NCBI RefSeq assembly: GCF_028640845.1
Contig: NC_080548.1
Location: forward strand, 4,892,314-4,956,313
Direction: 5' to 3'
Source: Ahaetulla prasina
Lineage: Eukaryota; Chordata; Lepidosauria; Squamata; Colubridae
Length of the DNA stretch: 64,000 nucleotides
Of this stretch, positions 24,401 to 37,900 are shown piece by piece. The position numbers and the translations under genes are program-made. The notes beneath the pieces were generated by a model. It ran no database searches. It saw only the letters and a list, made by a program, of their open reading frames with translations, and was not told the DNA's origin. Position 1 is the first letter of the stretch; the number at the start of each line of letters is the position of its first letter.

Positions 24401-27400
24401 CTGATTCGCCTTCAGAGGCGGAGAGTTCCCCATCCATGGAGGATGAACAATGGGACCAGGAATTGTCTGAGGAGGAAGGTTTTTTACCGGAGCAGCCCAT
24501 GTTTAAAGGGCTGTTCAGGCCTCATCTTTTTAAGGCCTTGTTGAGTAAAGCTAAGGTGGTTACTAAACAGGGACTCCTAGGGGAACAAAGTGCCTGTCCA
24601 GAGCAAGACCCTGCAGACATGCTTTTTTCTGAACCAACAATGGAGACGGATACAGTTCCTGCTCCTAAATTATTTCTAGATATGATTAAGAAACAGTGGG
24701 AAGCCCCGGCCGCATTACCGAACATGTCCTCCCTTGAGAGATGGTTTTTTAACACGGCTTCTGACCTGATGGAACTCCTGAGAGTGCCTGAGGTGGATGA
24801 CCCGGTTTTGGCCCTGGCTTCCTCTTCAGCCACCTTGGTTGAACCTGAGGAAGTTTTGAAGCCAGAGGATCGGAAGTTGGAGCAGGCCCTCACGAAGACG
24901 CATCAGGCGGCAGCCTGGGGTATAAGGGCGGCCACAGCAGCATCCTTCTTCAGCAGGGCCGTCCTCCTGTGGCTTAAACAAATGCAGGAGAAAGTGCCGG
25001 TGACTGATCCGAGGACTCATCAGGATTTCAACAAGATAGTGGCAGCTGTGGAATACACAGCGGATGCCACTATGTCCTCTGCGAAATATGTGGCAAAGTC
25101 GATTGCGTCCTCGGTCACAGCACGGAGGTTTCTTTGGTTAAAAAATTGGCAAGCAGACACAAAGCGCAGATGGCGATTGGCCTCTGTGCCATTTAAAGGT
25201 GCAAAGTTGTTTGGTGAGGCTTTGGAGCCCGTGTTGACGGAAACTAAGGGGAAGAAGAAGGTGTTGACTGCCTTGTCAAGGAGAGGGGATACAAGGTTTC
25301 CCCCCTCCTTTCGGAAGTCTTATTTTCGTCCCTATTGGGGGTCGGCCTTTGGCAGATATCAGAGAGGTTTTCAAACACAGGGAGGTCAGTGGGGCCACTA
25401 TCATCACTCAGAGGAGGGGTCCTCTGACAAAGGCAGGTCCCGCGGTCAGTCGCAGCGTCCTTTTCGGGGGAGGGGCAACCGCTCCTTCCGCAGACACCGC
25501 TGACGGCAGGCATCAGGCTCCCATTGGTGGCCGTCTAGGGCTGTTCGCCGACCAGTGGGAGAAAACCACCTCCGATCTATGGATAAGGGAGACCATTTCA
25601 TCAGGTCTCTCACTAGAATTTCTTGCACCCCCTCCGACGGTCTTATTTCGATGTCCCAGGTCTCGAGATGCGACAAAAAGAGAGATCATGGACACTGCGG
25701 TTCAGCACTTGCTGAACATCGGAGCGGTGGAGCCCGTTCCGGTTCACGAACAATGGAGCGGTTATTACTCAATGTTGTTCGTCATCCAGAAGGCCTCGGG
25801 GGGGCTGCGACCAATTCTCAACCTAAAAGGATTGAACAGGTATGTGAAGTATCGGAGGTTCAAGATGCACTCCCTGCGGTCAATCCTTACGAATGTCCGG
25901 AAGGGGGACTTCTTGACCTCCATAGACCTTACGGAGGCATACCTTCATGTTCCGATAAATCGGAAGCACAGGAGGTTCCTGAGGTTCTTTTACGACGGCA
26001 AGCATTTGCAGTACCGAGCGCTTCCATTCGGCCTTGCCTCGGCCCCCAGGGTTTTTACGAAGATCCTGGCGGCGTTAGGAGCGCTTCTCAGGGCTCGTCC
26101 AATACGGATTCAGGCATACCTGGACGATATTTTGGTGCAGTCAGTCTCTCACAGACAGGCAATAGAAGATTTGAGGGAGACGATACTTTGTCTGCAGACT
26201 CATGGTTTCTCCATAAACATGGGAAAGAGTCACGTCATTCCCACGAACCGGCTGTTACATTTAGGGGCAGTAATAGATACGCTGAAGGGTCAAGTTTTCC
26301 TGTCCCCAGACAGACTTCAGAGCATCAAGGACCTGGTAGTGCAGATTCGCTCACAGAGGAGAGTTCCACTGGCATTACTCTCATCTCTGCTGGGCAAGAT
26401 GATTTCCTGCATAGAGGTGGTCCCATGGGCAAGGTTTCATGCAAGGCCTCTACAATGGTTCATGTTACCGTTTCAGAGGTCAGGCAGGGACACGTCGCAG
26501 TTCAAGGTCAGGGTCCCGGGAGACGTTCTAATGTCTCTACGCTGGTGGAAGTCCAGGAACATGGAAAGGGGCTGCCATTTTTTGGAACAGGACCGCATCA
26601 CGGTGACAACGGACGCCAGTCTGATAGGCTGGGGGGCTCATTGTCAGGACCAGGTGATCCAGGGCTCTTGGTCAAGGGGGGAGACAAAGAGGAGCATAAA
26701 TTGGCTGGAGCTGAGAGCGGCCAGGTTAGCGCTCAGACATTTCAGGCACTGTTTGAGGGATCGACATGTGCTTCTCCTGACAGACAACATCACAGTGAAG
26801 GCCCACATCAACAGGCAGGGAGGCACTCGATCCAGGGGGCTCATGGCGGAGGCGGATCGCCTTTGTCGCTGGGCCGAGCGCAATGTGATTTCCATCAGGG
26901 CGGAACACATTGCCGGGATAGACAATGTCAGAGCAGATTGGTTGAGCAGGGCACCTCTGGATCCTGCAGAATGGAGACTGGATCCGGAGTTATTCAAGGA
27001 GATTGTGAGGCGATTCGGACAGCCGGTCATCGATCTCTTCGCATCTCCAGCGAACCATCAACTTCCTCGGTATTTCTCCAGGTCCCCAGCGCCAGGGGCG
27101 GAAGGTAAACGCCCTCCGTCTTCCTTGGCCCAGGGGTCTACTATATGCCTTCCCGCCGATGGCTATCCTTCCTCGGGTAATTGGTCGGATTCTGCAGACC
27201 AGGGCACAGGTCATTCTGGTGGCACCATACTGGCCCAGAAGGCCGTGGTTCGCGGATCTGGTACGTCTGTCGGTCGCCGCACCATGGAGGATTCCACCCG
27301 ACAGGGTGTCTCTCAGTCAGGGACCGGTTCATCACCCGGGTCCCCAGTGGTTGCACTTGACCGCGTGGCTGTTGAGCGGAGACTGCTAGAAAGACGGAAA

Positions 27401-30400
27401 TTTCCCTCAGATGTGATAACGACAATGCAGGCGGCTAGACGACCGTCTACTACACGAATTTATGATTCCACTTGGAGAACCTTTGTGATTTGGTGCACTG
27501 GTAGGAGCATTCAGCCAACCAAGGTAAAGGTTCCACAGTTGTTGCAGTTTTTGCAGGCTGGGTTGAAGAAAGGGCTGGCACCAGGGACGTTACGCAGGCA
27601 GGTGGCAGCGATAGCGTCAGTGTTAGGTTCTGCGGGTAGGCGGTCGGTGACAAAGGACCCAGAGGTAAAGAGGTTTTTGAGGGGGGCGACCAACCTGAGA
27701 CCGGCAGTGGTTCACCGTTATCCCACCTGGGACCTTCAGAAGGTTTTGCAGGCACTTTGCAAGGCTCCTTTGAACCGATTAGGACAGTTCACATCAGTTT
27801 TTGACTTACAAGACGCTGTTTTGGTAGCCATCACATCGGCCCGCAGGATTTCGGAACTGGCCGCACTCTCGGTGCGAGAAGACTTGTGTGTGTTCCACTC
27901 CGATAGAGTGGTTTTGCGTTTGGACCCAACCTTTGTGCCGAAGGTCAACTCCTGGTTCCACCGGGCCCAGGAGTTGGTTCTTCCGGATTTTTGTCCTAAT
28001 CCATCACACGCGAAGGAACGTGTGTGGCACACTCTGGATGTAAGACGGGCTCTGAGGGTTTACATCAAAAGAACTAGGGCTTTCCGACGGACAGAGGCAC
28101 TTTTTGTGTCATTCCAACCATCCACCATGGGACAGAAGCTTTCCGCTTCGGCGGTGGGCAGGTTACTCAGAGCCACCATAGCCAGAGCCTACGAGGCTCA
28201 GGCTTTACCAAGGCCTAAGGCTATTACGGCACATTCAACGAGGAGTGCGGCCACATCGGCTGCATGGGCCACACAAGCGTCGGTGGAGGAGATTTGCAGG
28301 GCAGCGACCTGGTCGACTCCGTCACCTTTTATACGTCATTATCGGATTGACGCATATGCATCGGCTGAGGCGGCCTTTGGTCGGAGAGTACTACAACGTG
28401 TGGTAGAGACGCCGGAAGGAGATGACCAGACGGCTTCCCACCCATGAGGACTGACAGCTTGGGTAAGTCCCATGCACTGGAGTCACGACTTCTCAGGCAG
28501 GAAAATGGGTGTTGGTCTTACCTGATACACCCCTTTTCTGATGAGAAGGAGTGACTCCAGCCCCACCCTAATGAAAGGGTCTGGTCAGGGAGGTGTCCGT
28601 GGGGTGTTGTTACAGGTACATTATTCGGAACCCTCGTCGAACATCGTTGAAAGTGGGAGGTCTACAAAGGGGGCGTCTCTTAAGTTTGAACCCTGTCCAT
28701 AGAGCCAGAAGACACAGAGTGATACCCATGCACTGGAGTCACTCCTTCTCGTCAGAAAAGGGGTGTATCAGGTAAGACCAACACCCATTCCATTGTTAAG
28801 TGATGCGGTTGGGAAGTGTGACATCATGTGACCACATTGCTTAGTAGCAGCAATCCTGGCAATCTCTATTGGCTACTGTTAGCTAAATCCAACGCAGTCA
28901 TTAGAAGAGAAACAAATAATCCTTGCTTAACAACCAGCCATTTAATAACCATTTGAATTAATTGTGACCTGTGAAGCACTTCTGATTTGTTGCAAAATGC
29001 CTTCCGCAGTAATGTGAACACTGTCTTGCTTAACCACTGCTTCACTCAGTGATTGAGATTCTGGTCCCAATTGTTATACAGCCAGGTATAATGCTAAAGT
29101 CATTCCCAGCTTGTTCTCTCCCAGCTCCAAGACTCAGTAAGGTAAGGGACTGCTTCCTTTTCAACTCCCCCCAGCTGCTTATCTCTCCCACCCAACCCAT
29201 CTCTGCCTTCTTGGCTGCCTGACTATATTCTGCTACCAGCTGCTTCTGCGCTCATCACTACATACTACTACTGTACTGGCCAGGGCCTTTCCCATTGCCT
29301 TCTTTTGTACTGGTGCAGCCAGGGCTTGCTTTCATGTGCTGAGGTTATTTTCCATAAGAAGGCCCTAAATAAATAAATGGAGGAGGTCCTGGACAGGTCA
29401 CAAGAGAAGTCCTGGTTGCACCAGCGTGAAAGAAGGTAGTGCAAAGAAGGTCCTGACTATACAGTAATGATGCATGATGTGGGCAAGGCCAGGTAGCAGG
29501 AATACCGGGTGGTAGCAGGTAGGTGGATGGTTAAAAGGCAGCCGTAAATGTGGGTGATCCTGAATTTTGTTTGTGTGACCACAGAGGCATTGCATTGGTC
29601 AGAACGTCAAGGACTGGACTTTTAGTCCCTTCATTCAGCACTGATTGAATGGACATTAAACAAGGATTATCTGTAATTAAATTGAGCCAAGAAAGCTATA
29701 TATTTTTAAAAAACTTTTATCTCCATGCCAAGATCCCTAGACTTGTTGTTTTAGAAACAAGAATTTTAAAAATAAACTGATTTCTGAGAGTTGCTTTAGA
29801 AAAAACAAGAATAGCAAATCATAGAAAAACCATGGGAAATCAGTTGAAAAAAATACTTAAGAAATTCTGGTGAGGAAATTCACTGCTTTGGTTAACTTCT
29901 TCCACTGGCAGGAGGAACTAAGTGGGAATGATTGAAGCTGCAGGACCTCTATTTCATTACTTATTTAAATTTATCCCTTAACAGTCCCAGTGTTTTGAAG
30001 TCTGTATGCTACTGGACCAAGTGTAAATGTGGGTTGAGTACAGATAATATTACACAGGTTATAGGGTTGATTCATTCAGGTTTAATGGAAAAGTGTACTC
30101 TAGACTTTCATGTAGCATCTTTGGCAATGCCTTATAGAACTGAAAATTTATGTGTGTGTGTGTCTCTCTATATATATACACACACACATACACACACAGT
30201 ATGTATATAGAGTAAGATGCAGTGGATATATTTATGCTTAGAAAAACAAGCCCTATATTTCAATAAATGCAACTTTCTAAGGTGAAGTATGTATAATCTT
30301 AAATGCAATAAAAATGCAGGGAGTCAGCTTCTCAGATTTTTGTTTTATTTAGAATAAAATGGCATAAAATAGGGATGTGACTAAAACATAAATTATTATG

Positions 30401-30698
30401 GTATTTTGATTTCAGTTCTTATGTATTGATTAATCATCATGAACCTAAAAGATTTTGGATATCTTTGGCAAGTCTAAATATTCTGAGATCAAAGTTAAGA
30501 TTTCTTGGACAAGTACAGATAATAGAACATTGTGACTTGGATCCTGCCTTGATGTCAATATTTTCAAATAAGAAAATCTTATTTTCATAGATATTACTAC
30601 ATTTATTAACAACATTTGGGATAATTTATATATAATTAAAGGAAAAAACTTTTCTTGACTAGAAATTATGAAAATAATGAAAAAGAGCAACAAATTAC

Positions 30699-30756
<58 letters not shown>

Positions 30757-31954
30757 TATTAGATTTTTATACCGCCCTTCTCCCGAAGGACTCAGGGCGG
30801 TTTACTATGGAAAGATCTTGGAATTCCTGTGTCTGTTCAGAAAACGATATTTATTTAAGAAATGCTTTAAGCTGGAGGATTAAATGAAATACCTTTTTTT
30901 TAAAAAAAAGAAATTAAGTACTGATTTTTCTGAATGAAAACTCAGGGCCCTCTGGTCTTAATAGCCATCCTAATTTATTCCAGGCCAAAGTGTAGTCTTT
31001 GTAAAGGTGGAAGTAAAGATATTTTCCAGTGTGGTGTTCTGATAATCCATGCATCAGGTATCTCCTATCCAATTGTCAGAGACTGAGTGAATATATTTTG
31101 AACTGCTTAGCCATGCCTCCTGCTCATTAAGCTCCAGTCTTTTTCATTCAGTCCAAAGGAAGAGAGTTTTTGTTGTCTGACAATTTTATGGTCAGATCAC
31201 TTATATTTGGATTATTTGAACTGCTATGGATTACTTTGGAGGACTAGATTTCATTCAAGGTTCAGGCAAGTGTTTTATGTATTTGTGTTTAGTCATTTGG
31301 TGGTGGTGGTTAGTTTAAGGGTTCTGGGGCTCCAGACCATTTGCCAACTGCCCAGGAAGATTGGAAGCAGCGTTTCGGAGTTTTTTGCAGCTGCGCGGGT
31401 GATAGAGGGAGCCGCACGTGGCTCCCATGTAACACCACTCCTGCGCAGACTGCACTGGCTACCTGTGGTCTTTCGGGTGCACTTCAAGGTTTTGGTGACT
31501 ACCTTTAAAGCGCTCCATGGCTTAGGGGTAGGGTACTTACGGGACTGCCTGCTGTTACCGAATGCCTCCCACCGACCCGTACGCTCGCACAGAGAGGGAC
31601 TCCTCAGGGTGCCGTCCGCAAAGCAATGTCGGCTGGCGGCCCCCAGGGGAAGGGCCTTCTCTGTGGGGGCTCCCACCCTTTGGAACGAACTTCCCCCTGG
31701 ACTTCGTCAACTACCGGACCTTCGGACCTTCTGCCGCGAGCTGAAGACCTATCTGCGCAGGACTGGCATAGGATTTTTAATAGTTTTAATATTTGATATA
31801 ATTTTATAAATTTTATGGGGTTTTCTCATTTTAATGTTTTAATTCGGCCATATGTCTAATAAGTTTTTTATTTCATTGTTTTATTTGTATATTATAGTTG
31901 TTTTATCTTGGCTGTAAACTGCCCTGAGTCCTTCGGGAAAAGGGCGGTATAAAA

Positions 31955-31989
<35 letters not shown>

Positions 31990-34900
31990 AAATAAATTTT
32001 GTCCCTCAGGAGTACACTTCCGAGCTCTGTTTAGCCGCTGGTGGGTTGGTTGGTTTTTTCTGGCCCCCGGTAAAACCACCATCACCACCTGAAGTGTTTT
32101 CGGATCATGGGCGGCTCCAGAGTTAGTGCCTGGTGTTGCCGCGACAGACTGATGACCAGGCTTGCTTCACAGCGCTGAGAAAGCTGTTTGGCTTTTGCAC
32201 CTTTATTCTGCTGGCTCAGGAGGCTACTGCGGCGGCACGAGGGTGCTTCTGGACTCGTGGCCGCCATTTTCGCTGCTGTTGCAGAGGGGAAGTCGAAGAT
32301 CGGTGCAGTGGTATTTTCTTTCCCCGATCAGCTATATTTCGGCTTTCTGCCTGTGTGGCAGGTCTAGCCAACATTGGAGAAGCGAAGCTGCTTTTTGTGA
32401 GTCCGTTTTGGCTCCCTTGATTGTGCCTGGTGTGTGACTTGCCTTAGCGCTGGGAAAGCAGAGCTGTGCTCTCACACCGCCATTACTGCAGGAGGAGACT
32501 ATTGCAGAGTAAAAGGCCAGGTTTGACCTCGTTGGGGTTTAAGGCTCTCTGCTGTAACTAGTTTGGCAAACTCTACTCTTTTAAGGGTTTTTGGAGCTTC
32601 TCCTCCTTATTCTGGCTCCTGTTGCCATTGCCTGATTTAATTACTTGAATTACTGGACTTTAAGTATCAGTCTTTACTATGGCTGAATCTGATCTTTCTT
32701 CAGATACAGAGCAGGCACCTAGCCCCCCCCCAAAAAAAACAACAACGTGAGGGGCATTCATCAAAATCAAAAAATTCAAAGTCAACACGGAGCACAGCTC
32801 CTATGACTCAGCCTGAGCCAGCTTTGCCATCTAAAGGGTCCCCAGGTGGAGATAAGGATGCCCAGAGGAGACACAAAGCCTTAGAACACCAGTTTGAAAT
32901 AGCCCAATGCAATGCACAAGCTTCTGTGCCATAGCGTGATTCTGCCAGAGAGATTGTGTTACAAACTCAGGCAGGAAGGTCTCCCTTGCCTCTTCAGGGA
33001 TCTGAGGGTGTCCAGGAGGAACCATTGTCATCAGCAACTAGTGGCAGGAACTTCTCATGAGGTTTCCTTTGCTTTTGCCCTCAACATCTGACGCTTCGGC
33101 TCATTTGCACTCTTTGGTGCAATGCCATGTGGCAGAGGCAACCTTCACTCCAACCGCTGAGGAGGAACAGTTCCATCAGTGGATTTTCAAGCCTTGCTTT
33201 CAGATGCATTTTCTAAATTCCTGGCAGCTGGCATTCAGCAAGGGGCTCAGTTCCAGTACAATGTACCCATGCCTACGGCTCAGGCTCCAATGCTTCGACC
33301 TAGGGTAGCTGAGGCATCATCTCATCATGAGTCTTCTCATAGTGAGGATTCTAATTTAGAGGAGGATTGCCCAGTAGAAATAGAATTTTCTGAGGATGAA
33401 GGAATTGCTCCTGATAAGCCATCCTTTTCGGGCCTATTCCGCCCTTCTATATTTAAATCATTACTTCATAAAGCAAAATTCACAACGAATATTGGATTGT
33501 GGGAGAGTTCTGATTCTCAGCTTCAAGGATCTGAACATCCTCATGAAGGTTTATTCATAGTGCCTAAACCTGAACAGGAATTTATTCCTTGCCTGACCCT
33601 GTTTACAGAAGTAGTTCAGAGACCATGGGTGCAACCTGGCTCTCTAGTGGGCCCTAGTGGTCATGATAAGAAATTGTATTGTTCTGATCCTACTCTTGAT
33701 CAGCTACTCCAGTTACCTATTGCTAGCCTTACATCATCCACTGTTATTTCTAGTGATGTGAGCAAAGGACTTAAGGTTGAAGATAAGAAAGCTGAGATGG
33801 CTTTTCGTAAAACTCATCAAGCAGTTGCTTGGGCCATCCGGGCAGCTACTTCGGCTTCCTTTTTCAATAGAGCCCCCTTGATTTGGCTTAGGCAGTTACA
33901 GGAACGTATACCACCTGAGGAGGCAAGAGTTCACCAGGACATTAACAAACTGGTGGCTGCTACAGAATATTCTGCTGACATATCTTTAGAGTAGGCAAAG
34001 TTCGTTTCCCGGGCTTTGTCTTCCAGTGTCACTTCTCGCAGGCTCCTTTGGCTCCGTCATTGGAAACCGGATATGAAATTGAAATGGAAGCTGGTTGCTG
34101 CACCTTACAAGGGGTCCTCTCTTTTTGGAGAGGTGTTGGATCCAATTTTGATTGAGGATAAGGATAAAAGGAAGATCCTGCCCTCATCTTCCTACAGGAG
34201 GACAGAGCGCAGATACGTGCCATACTCTCAACGCCAGCCCTTTCGTGCGGATTCAGGATCCAGTGGGTCCTATTTTCAACACCCTCATTCACAAGGATTT
34301 GAACAAGCAGCCAGTCGATCAGGCTTTCAGGACCAGAGCCGTCGCCAACCACCATCTAAGAAACCATTTTGGGGGACCAGAAACCAGTCCTTCCGACGTG
34401 GTAAATGACTCTTTGCATCGTGCTCCCATTGGCAGTCGTCTCCAGCTATTTCATCATCACTGGGAGACTTCAACAACCGGCACTTGGGTTTTAAGGACTG
34501 TGAGGTATGGCCTCACTTTAGAATTTTTCTCCAGTCCTCCCAACCATTTCTTTCAGTGTCTGGTTTCTCAGCACCCTGTCAAGAAACACCTCATGGAGCT
34601 GAAATCAGTCATCTTCAACAGAACTGGTGCCAGTTGATCAAGAGAGGACAGGGATTTATTCTTTTTGGAGCTGACTCTGCTTTGATTTCAGCCTCAGCTA
34701 AAGTCGATTAGGAATCTGCCATCTTTGAGCCTAGCTTCAGTACACACTTGTCCTTTGTGTTTAATGTCAGCGTTAAATCTCAGGATCTCAGAAAGGTTTT
34801 TAATATTCAAAAAACATGTCTCATTTAATCTTCCAGCTCGATAAGTACTATTAAACAATTACAGCCTACTATATTTGAGTACCAACCGCACTCAACGTGT

Positions 34901-37900
34901 AGTCCTTAATGGAACTACATCCACATGGAGGGAAGTATTCAGTGGAGTACCCCAAGGCTCTGTTTTAGGCCCAGTACTCTTCAACATCTTCATCAATGAC
35001 TTGGACAAGGGGATAGATGGGGAACTCATCAAATTTACAGGAATAGCCAACACTCCAGAAGATAGGCTCAAGATACAGAAGGATCTTGACAGACTTGAAC
35101 ATTGGGCACTATCTAACAAAATGAAATTCAACAGTGAAAAAAGTAAGGTTCTACATTTAGGCCAAAAAAACAAAATGCACAGGTACTGGATATGTGGTAT
35201 CTTGCTCAATAGTAGTACCTGTGAGAGGGATCTTGGAGTCCTAGTGGACAACCATTTAGATATGAGCCAGCAGTGTGCAGCAGCTGCTAAAAAAGCCAAC
35301 ACAGTTCTGGGCTGCACAAACAGAGGGATAGAATCAAGATCACGTGAAGTGTTAGTGCCACTTTATAATGCCTTGGTAAGGCCACACTTGGAATACTGCA
35401 TTCAGTTTTGGTTGCCACGATGTAAAAAAGGTGCTGAGACTCTAGAAAGAATGCAGAGAAGAGCAACAAAGATGATTAGGGGACTGGAGGCTAAAACATA
35501 TGAAGAACGGTTGCAGGAACTTGGTATGTCTAGTTTAATGAAAAGAAAGACTAGGGGAGACATGATAGCAGTGTTCCAATATCTCAGGGGTCAAAGAAGA
35601 GGGAGTCAAACTATTCTCCAAAACACCTGAGGATAGAACAAGAAGCAATGGGTGGAAACTAATCAAGGAGAGAAGCAACTTAGAACTAAGGAGAAATTTC
35701 CTGACAGTTAGAACAATCAATAAGTAGAACAACTTGCCTGAAGAAGTTGTGAATGCTCCAACACTGGAAAATTTTAAGAAAATGTTGGATAACCATCTGT
35801 CTGAGATGGTGTAGGGTTTCCTGCCTGGGCAGGGGGTTGGACTAGAAGACCTCCAAGGTCCCTTCCAATTCTGTTGTTACATCATCATCATCATCATCCT
35901 TATTATTTTCAGCTTTTCATACAGATAAGCTCTGTTCACTTCTTTTACTAGAAAAAGTGAACCAAATAAAAACTAACACAAGACTTCTCAGTTAAACAAT
36001 ACCCCCCGCCAAAAAAAAGCATAGTGTTCGGGAATTGTTTTATTGTTGTGGGACAAATTGCTATTCCAGTCTTGAAGATGCTTTGATTGCTGCTCACATA
36101 ATGGAATTAAAAAAAAAACTTTCTTCCTGAACTATTTTTTTACATTTTTACTGTGTCCAAAGGAAAAGGTATTACAACCCTTTCCAAAAAAAAGTAAGGA
36201 GTTTCTGGATTAATGATTTTTTTTATAGTTTTCTCAGTTATAAAGTACACAGAATTTATTTTCAGAGTATTTATAATTTTTTGTACAGTAGGCTAAAAGT
36301 ATGGATGAACATTTATATTAAACGACAAACTTTTATAGTTTGTTTCCACAGTTACATATCCAAATGCATGGCTGGAGAATTATGCTTTGATTGATGATAA
36401 ATGCCATATTCCATTTTCTGGGATTTTGTTTTCTGTTCTGGAACCAAGCCAGAGTATAGTTTAAGTGTTGTTGAAATTTGTGTGGATTAAATAAAGAAAA
36501 CCAAAAAATTGTCAGCATGGAGACTAAATACGAACCTGAGGGATCACTGAGACCAGATAGAAATGCTGAAGGCTCTGTTTAAATAATCGTAAAGAAAATT
36601 AGCTTTTGGTTATGTCTAAAAAAAGTATAATTTTTATTAAGTAGTAATGCAACTTTACAAATAATTTAAAACAATATGTTTTAAATGTACATTTAGCTAG
36701 TACATTGTAAAGCTCTTCTTAGTAGTTATGGTGGTGATGAAAAAGTAACTTTCCGACCAATCCTTGCATTTACAACCTTCACAGATCTGTAAAGCAAAGG
36801 AAAAGTGGAGTAAGATCATACACACAGTTTCACTTAGCAACAGCTTCGATCAACAACTAAGTAGTTGGTTCAACGTGGTAGTTAAATGAAGACTATGCTA
36901 TGGAAAAAGTATATTCAATACTATTAGAAGCTTAATTCCTTAATCTCAATTAGCATTGGATTAAGTTAGCTACAGACTGAAATTTTATCATGTAAACCTT
37001 CCTTAGAATTTTTTATGCAGACAGTAAAAATACATGGTGTATTCACATTTTAGATGAGATGATGACCTTTCTTGTATTATTGATCTTCTAGTAAAACACA
37101 CACTTGTTGGTTTTTGTTCCTTTGATCAGCACTTGCCTTTTTCATTAGATTCTGTGGGTCCTTCTCAGGGATGAAATGCTACCAGTTCGGGAGAACCTGT
37201 AGCGGAGATTGGGGATGGTTCGCCGTACCGGTAGCAATTGCTGGCTGGTCACGCCCCCAAACGGGTCCACGGCCTGCAGCCCTGCCATGCTTCCTTGCCT
37301 TCCACATTGCCAAACTCATTGTTTGGAGCATCTAAGGAAACGTCTTCCAACTGTTCAAGATCGCTCTGAGAAGCCGACAGCAAAAGTAGCGGCAGCAGGG
37401 GCAACAGGAGTATGTATGTGTCCCTCCTCGGTCCTCCTCTCCCAGGTGACAGCCAGGGCTTCGCCGCCGCCTCTTTTCCTGAGAGGGGCGGTGTCTGCCT
37501 CCAAGTCCTTGCAGAGGGACACACATGCACACACACACGCACACACGACCCTGCTGCCACTACTTTTGCTGTCGGCTTTTTAAAGTCTACCTTAAAGAGC
37601 TGGAAGACATTTTCTTAGATCGCCAAACGTCAGCAATCTAAGGAAACATCATTTTACACCTTCTCCCCATTCCCTCCCCCTCGTTTTTCCATTTCTGTGC
37701 CTGGATTCTGCTTCTACAAGAGAAGGCTCCAGTGTTTGCATGGGTGGCGGAGAGAAACTCAAAGCATTGGGGGCTTCAGAAGGGCAGAATGTGTTTCAAA
37801 ATGTGCAGCTCCTGGCTCTAACAGTGAGTGATGTCAAGTTGGCCACGCCCACCCACTCACATGACCACCAAGCCATGCCCATCAAGCCACACCCACAGAA

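Larger units (their letters stand above)
22411..28789 (+). mobile_element. DIRS-A: full-length DIRS tyrosine-recombinase retrotransposon
   Basis: A 6.4 kb DIRS1-type element. Such elements copy through a circular DNA and insert with a tyrosine recombinase rather than an integrase, leaving no target duplication, and none is seen. It has inverted terminal repeats (22,434-22,528 and 28,646-28,740 pair 95 of 95 bases) with different outer extensions. An internal complementary region at 28,469-28,560 is the reverse complement of the left end followed by the right end. Between them are a gag-like ORF and a long ORF with RT, RNase H and tyrosine recombinase. Near-perfect repeats and two long open frames point to a recent insertion. 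Confidence 0.93.
31020..34640 (+). mobile_element. DIRS-B: 5' part of a decayed DIRS element
   Basis: The left part shares words with copy D (CAGAGACTGAGTG..ATATTTT; CCATGCCTCCTGCTC; TTCATTCAGTCC). It continues with a leader, a gag-like region (32,680-34,408) and the first part of the RT frame ([14 protein letters not shown] to about 34,640). Then the sequence becomes unrelated and a CR1 element follows. RNase H, recombinase and the right end are missing. An L2 element is inserted in the leader at about 31,375-32,000. Confidence 0.8.

Noticed and set aside
25555..27108. 517-codon frame inside DIRS-A
   Set aside because: It overlaps the RT/RNase H frame in another phase and has no recognisable domain. 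The RT and RNase H motifs are all in the 25,349 frame.
34875..35630. 251-codon gene candidate
   Set aside because: It is the C-terminal half of a CR1 reverse transcriptase with a damaged active site.
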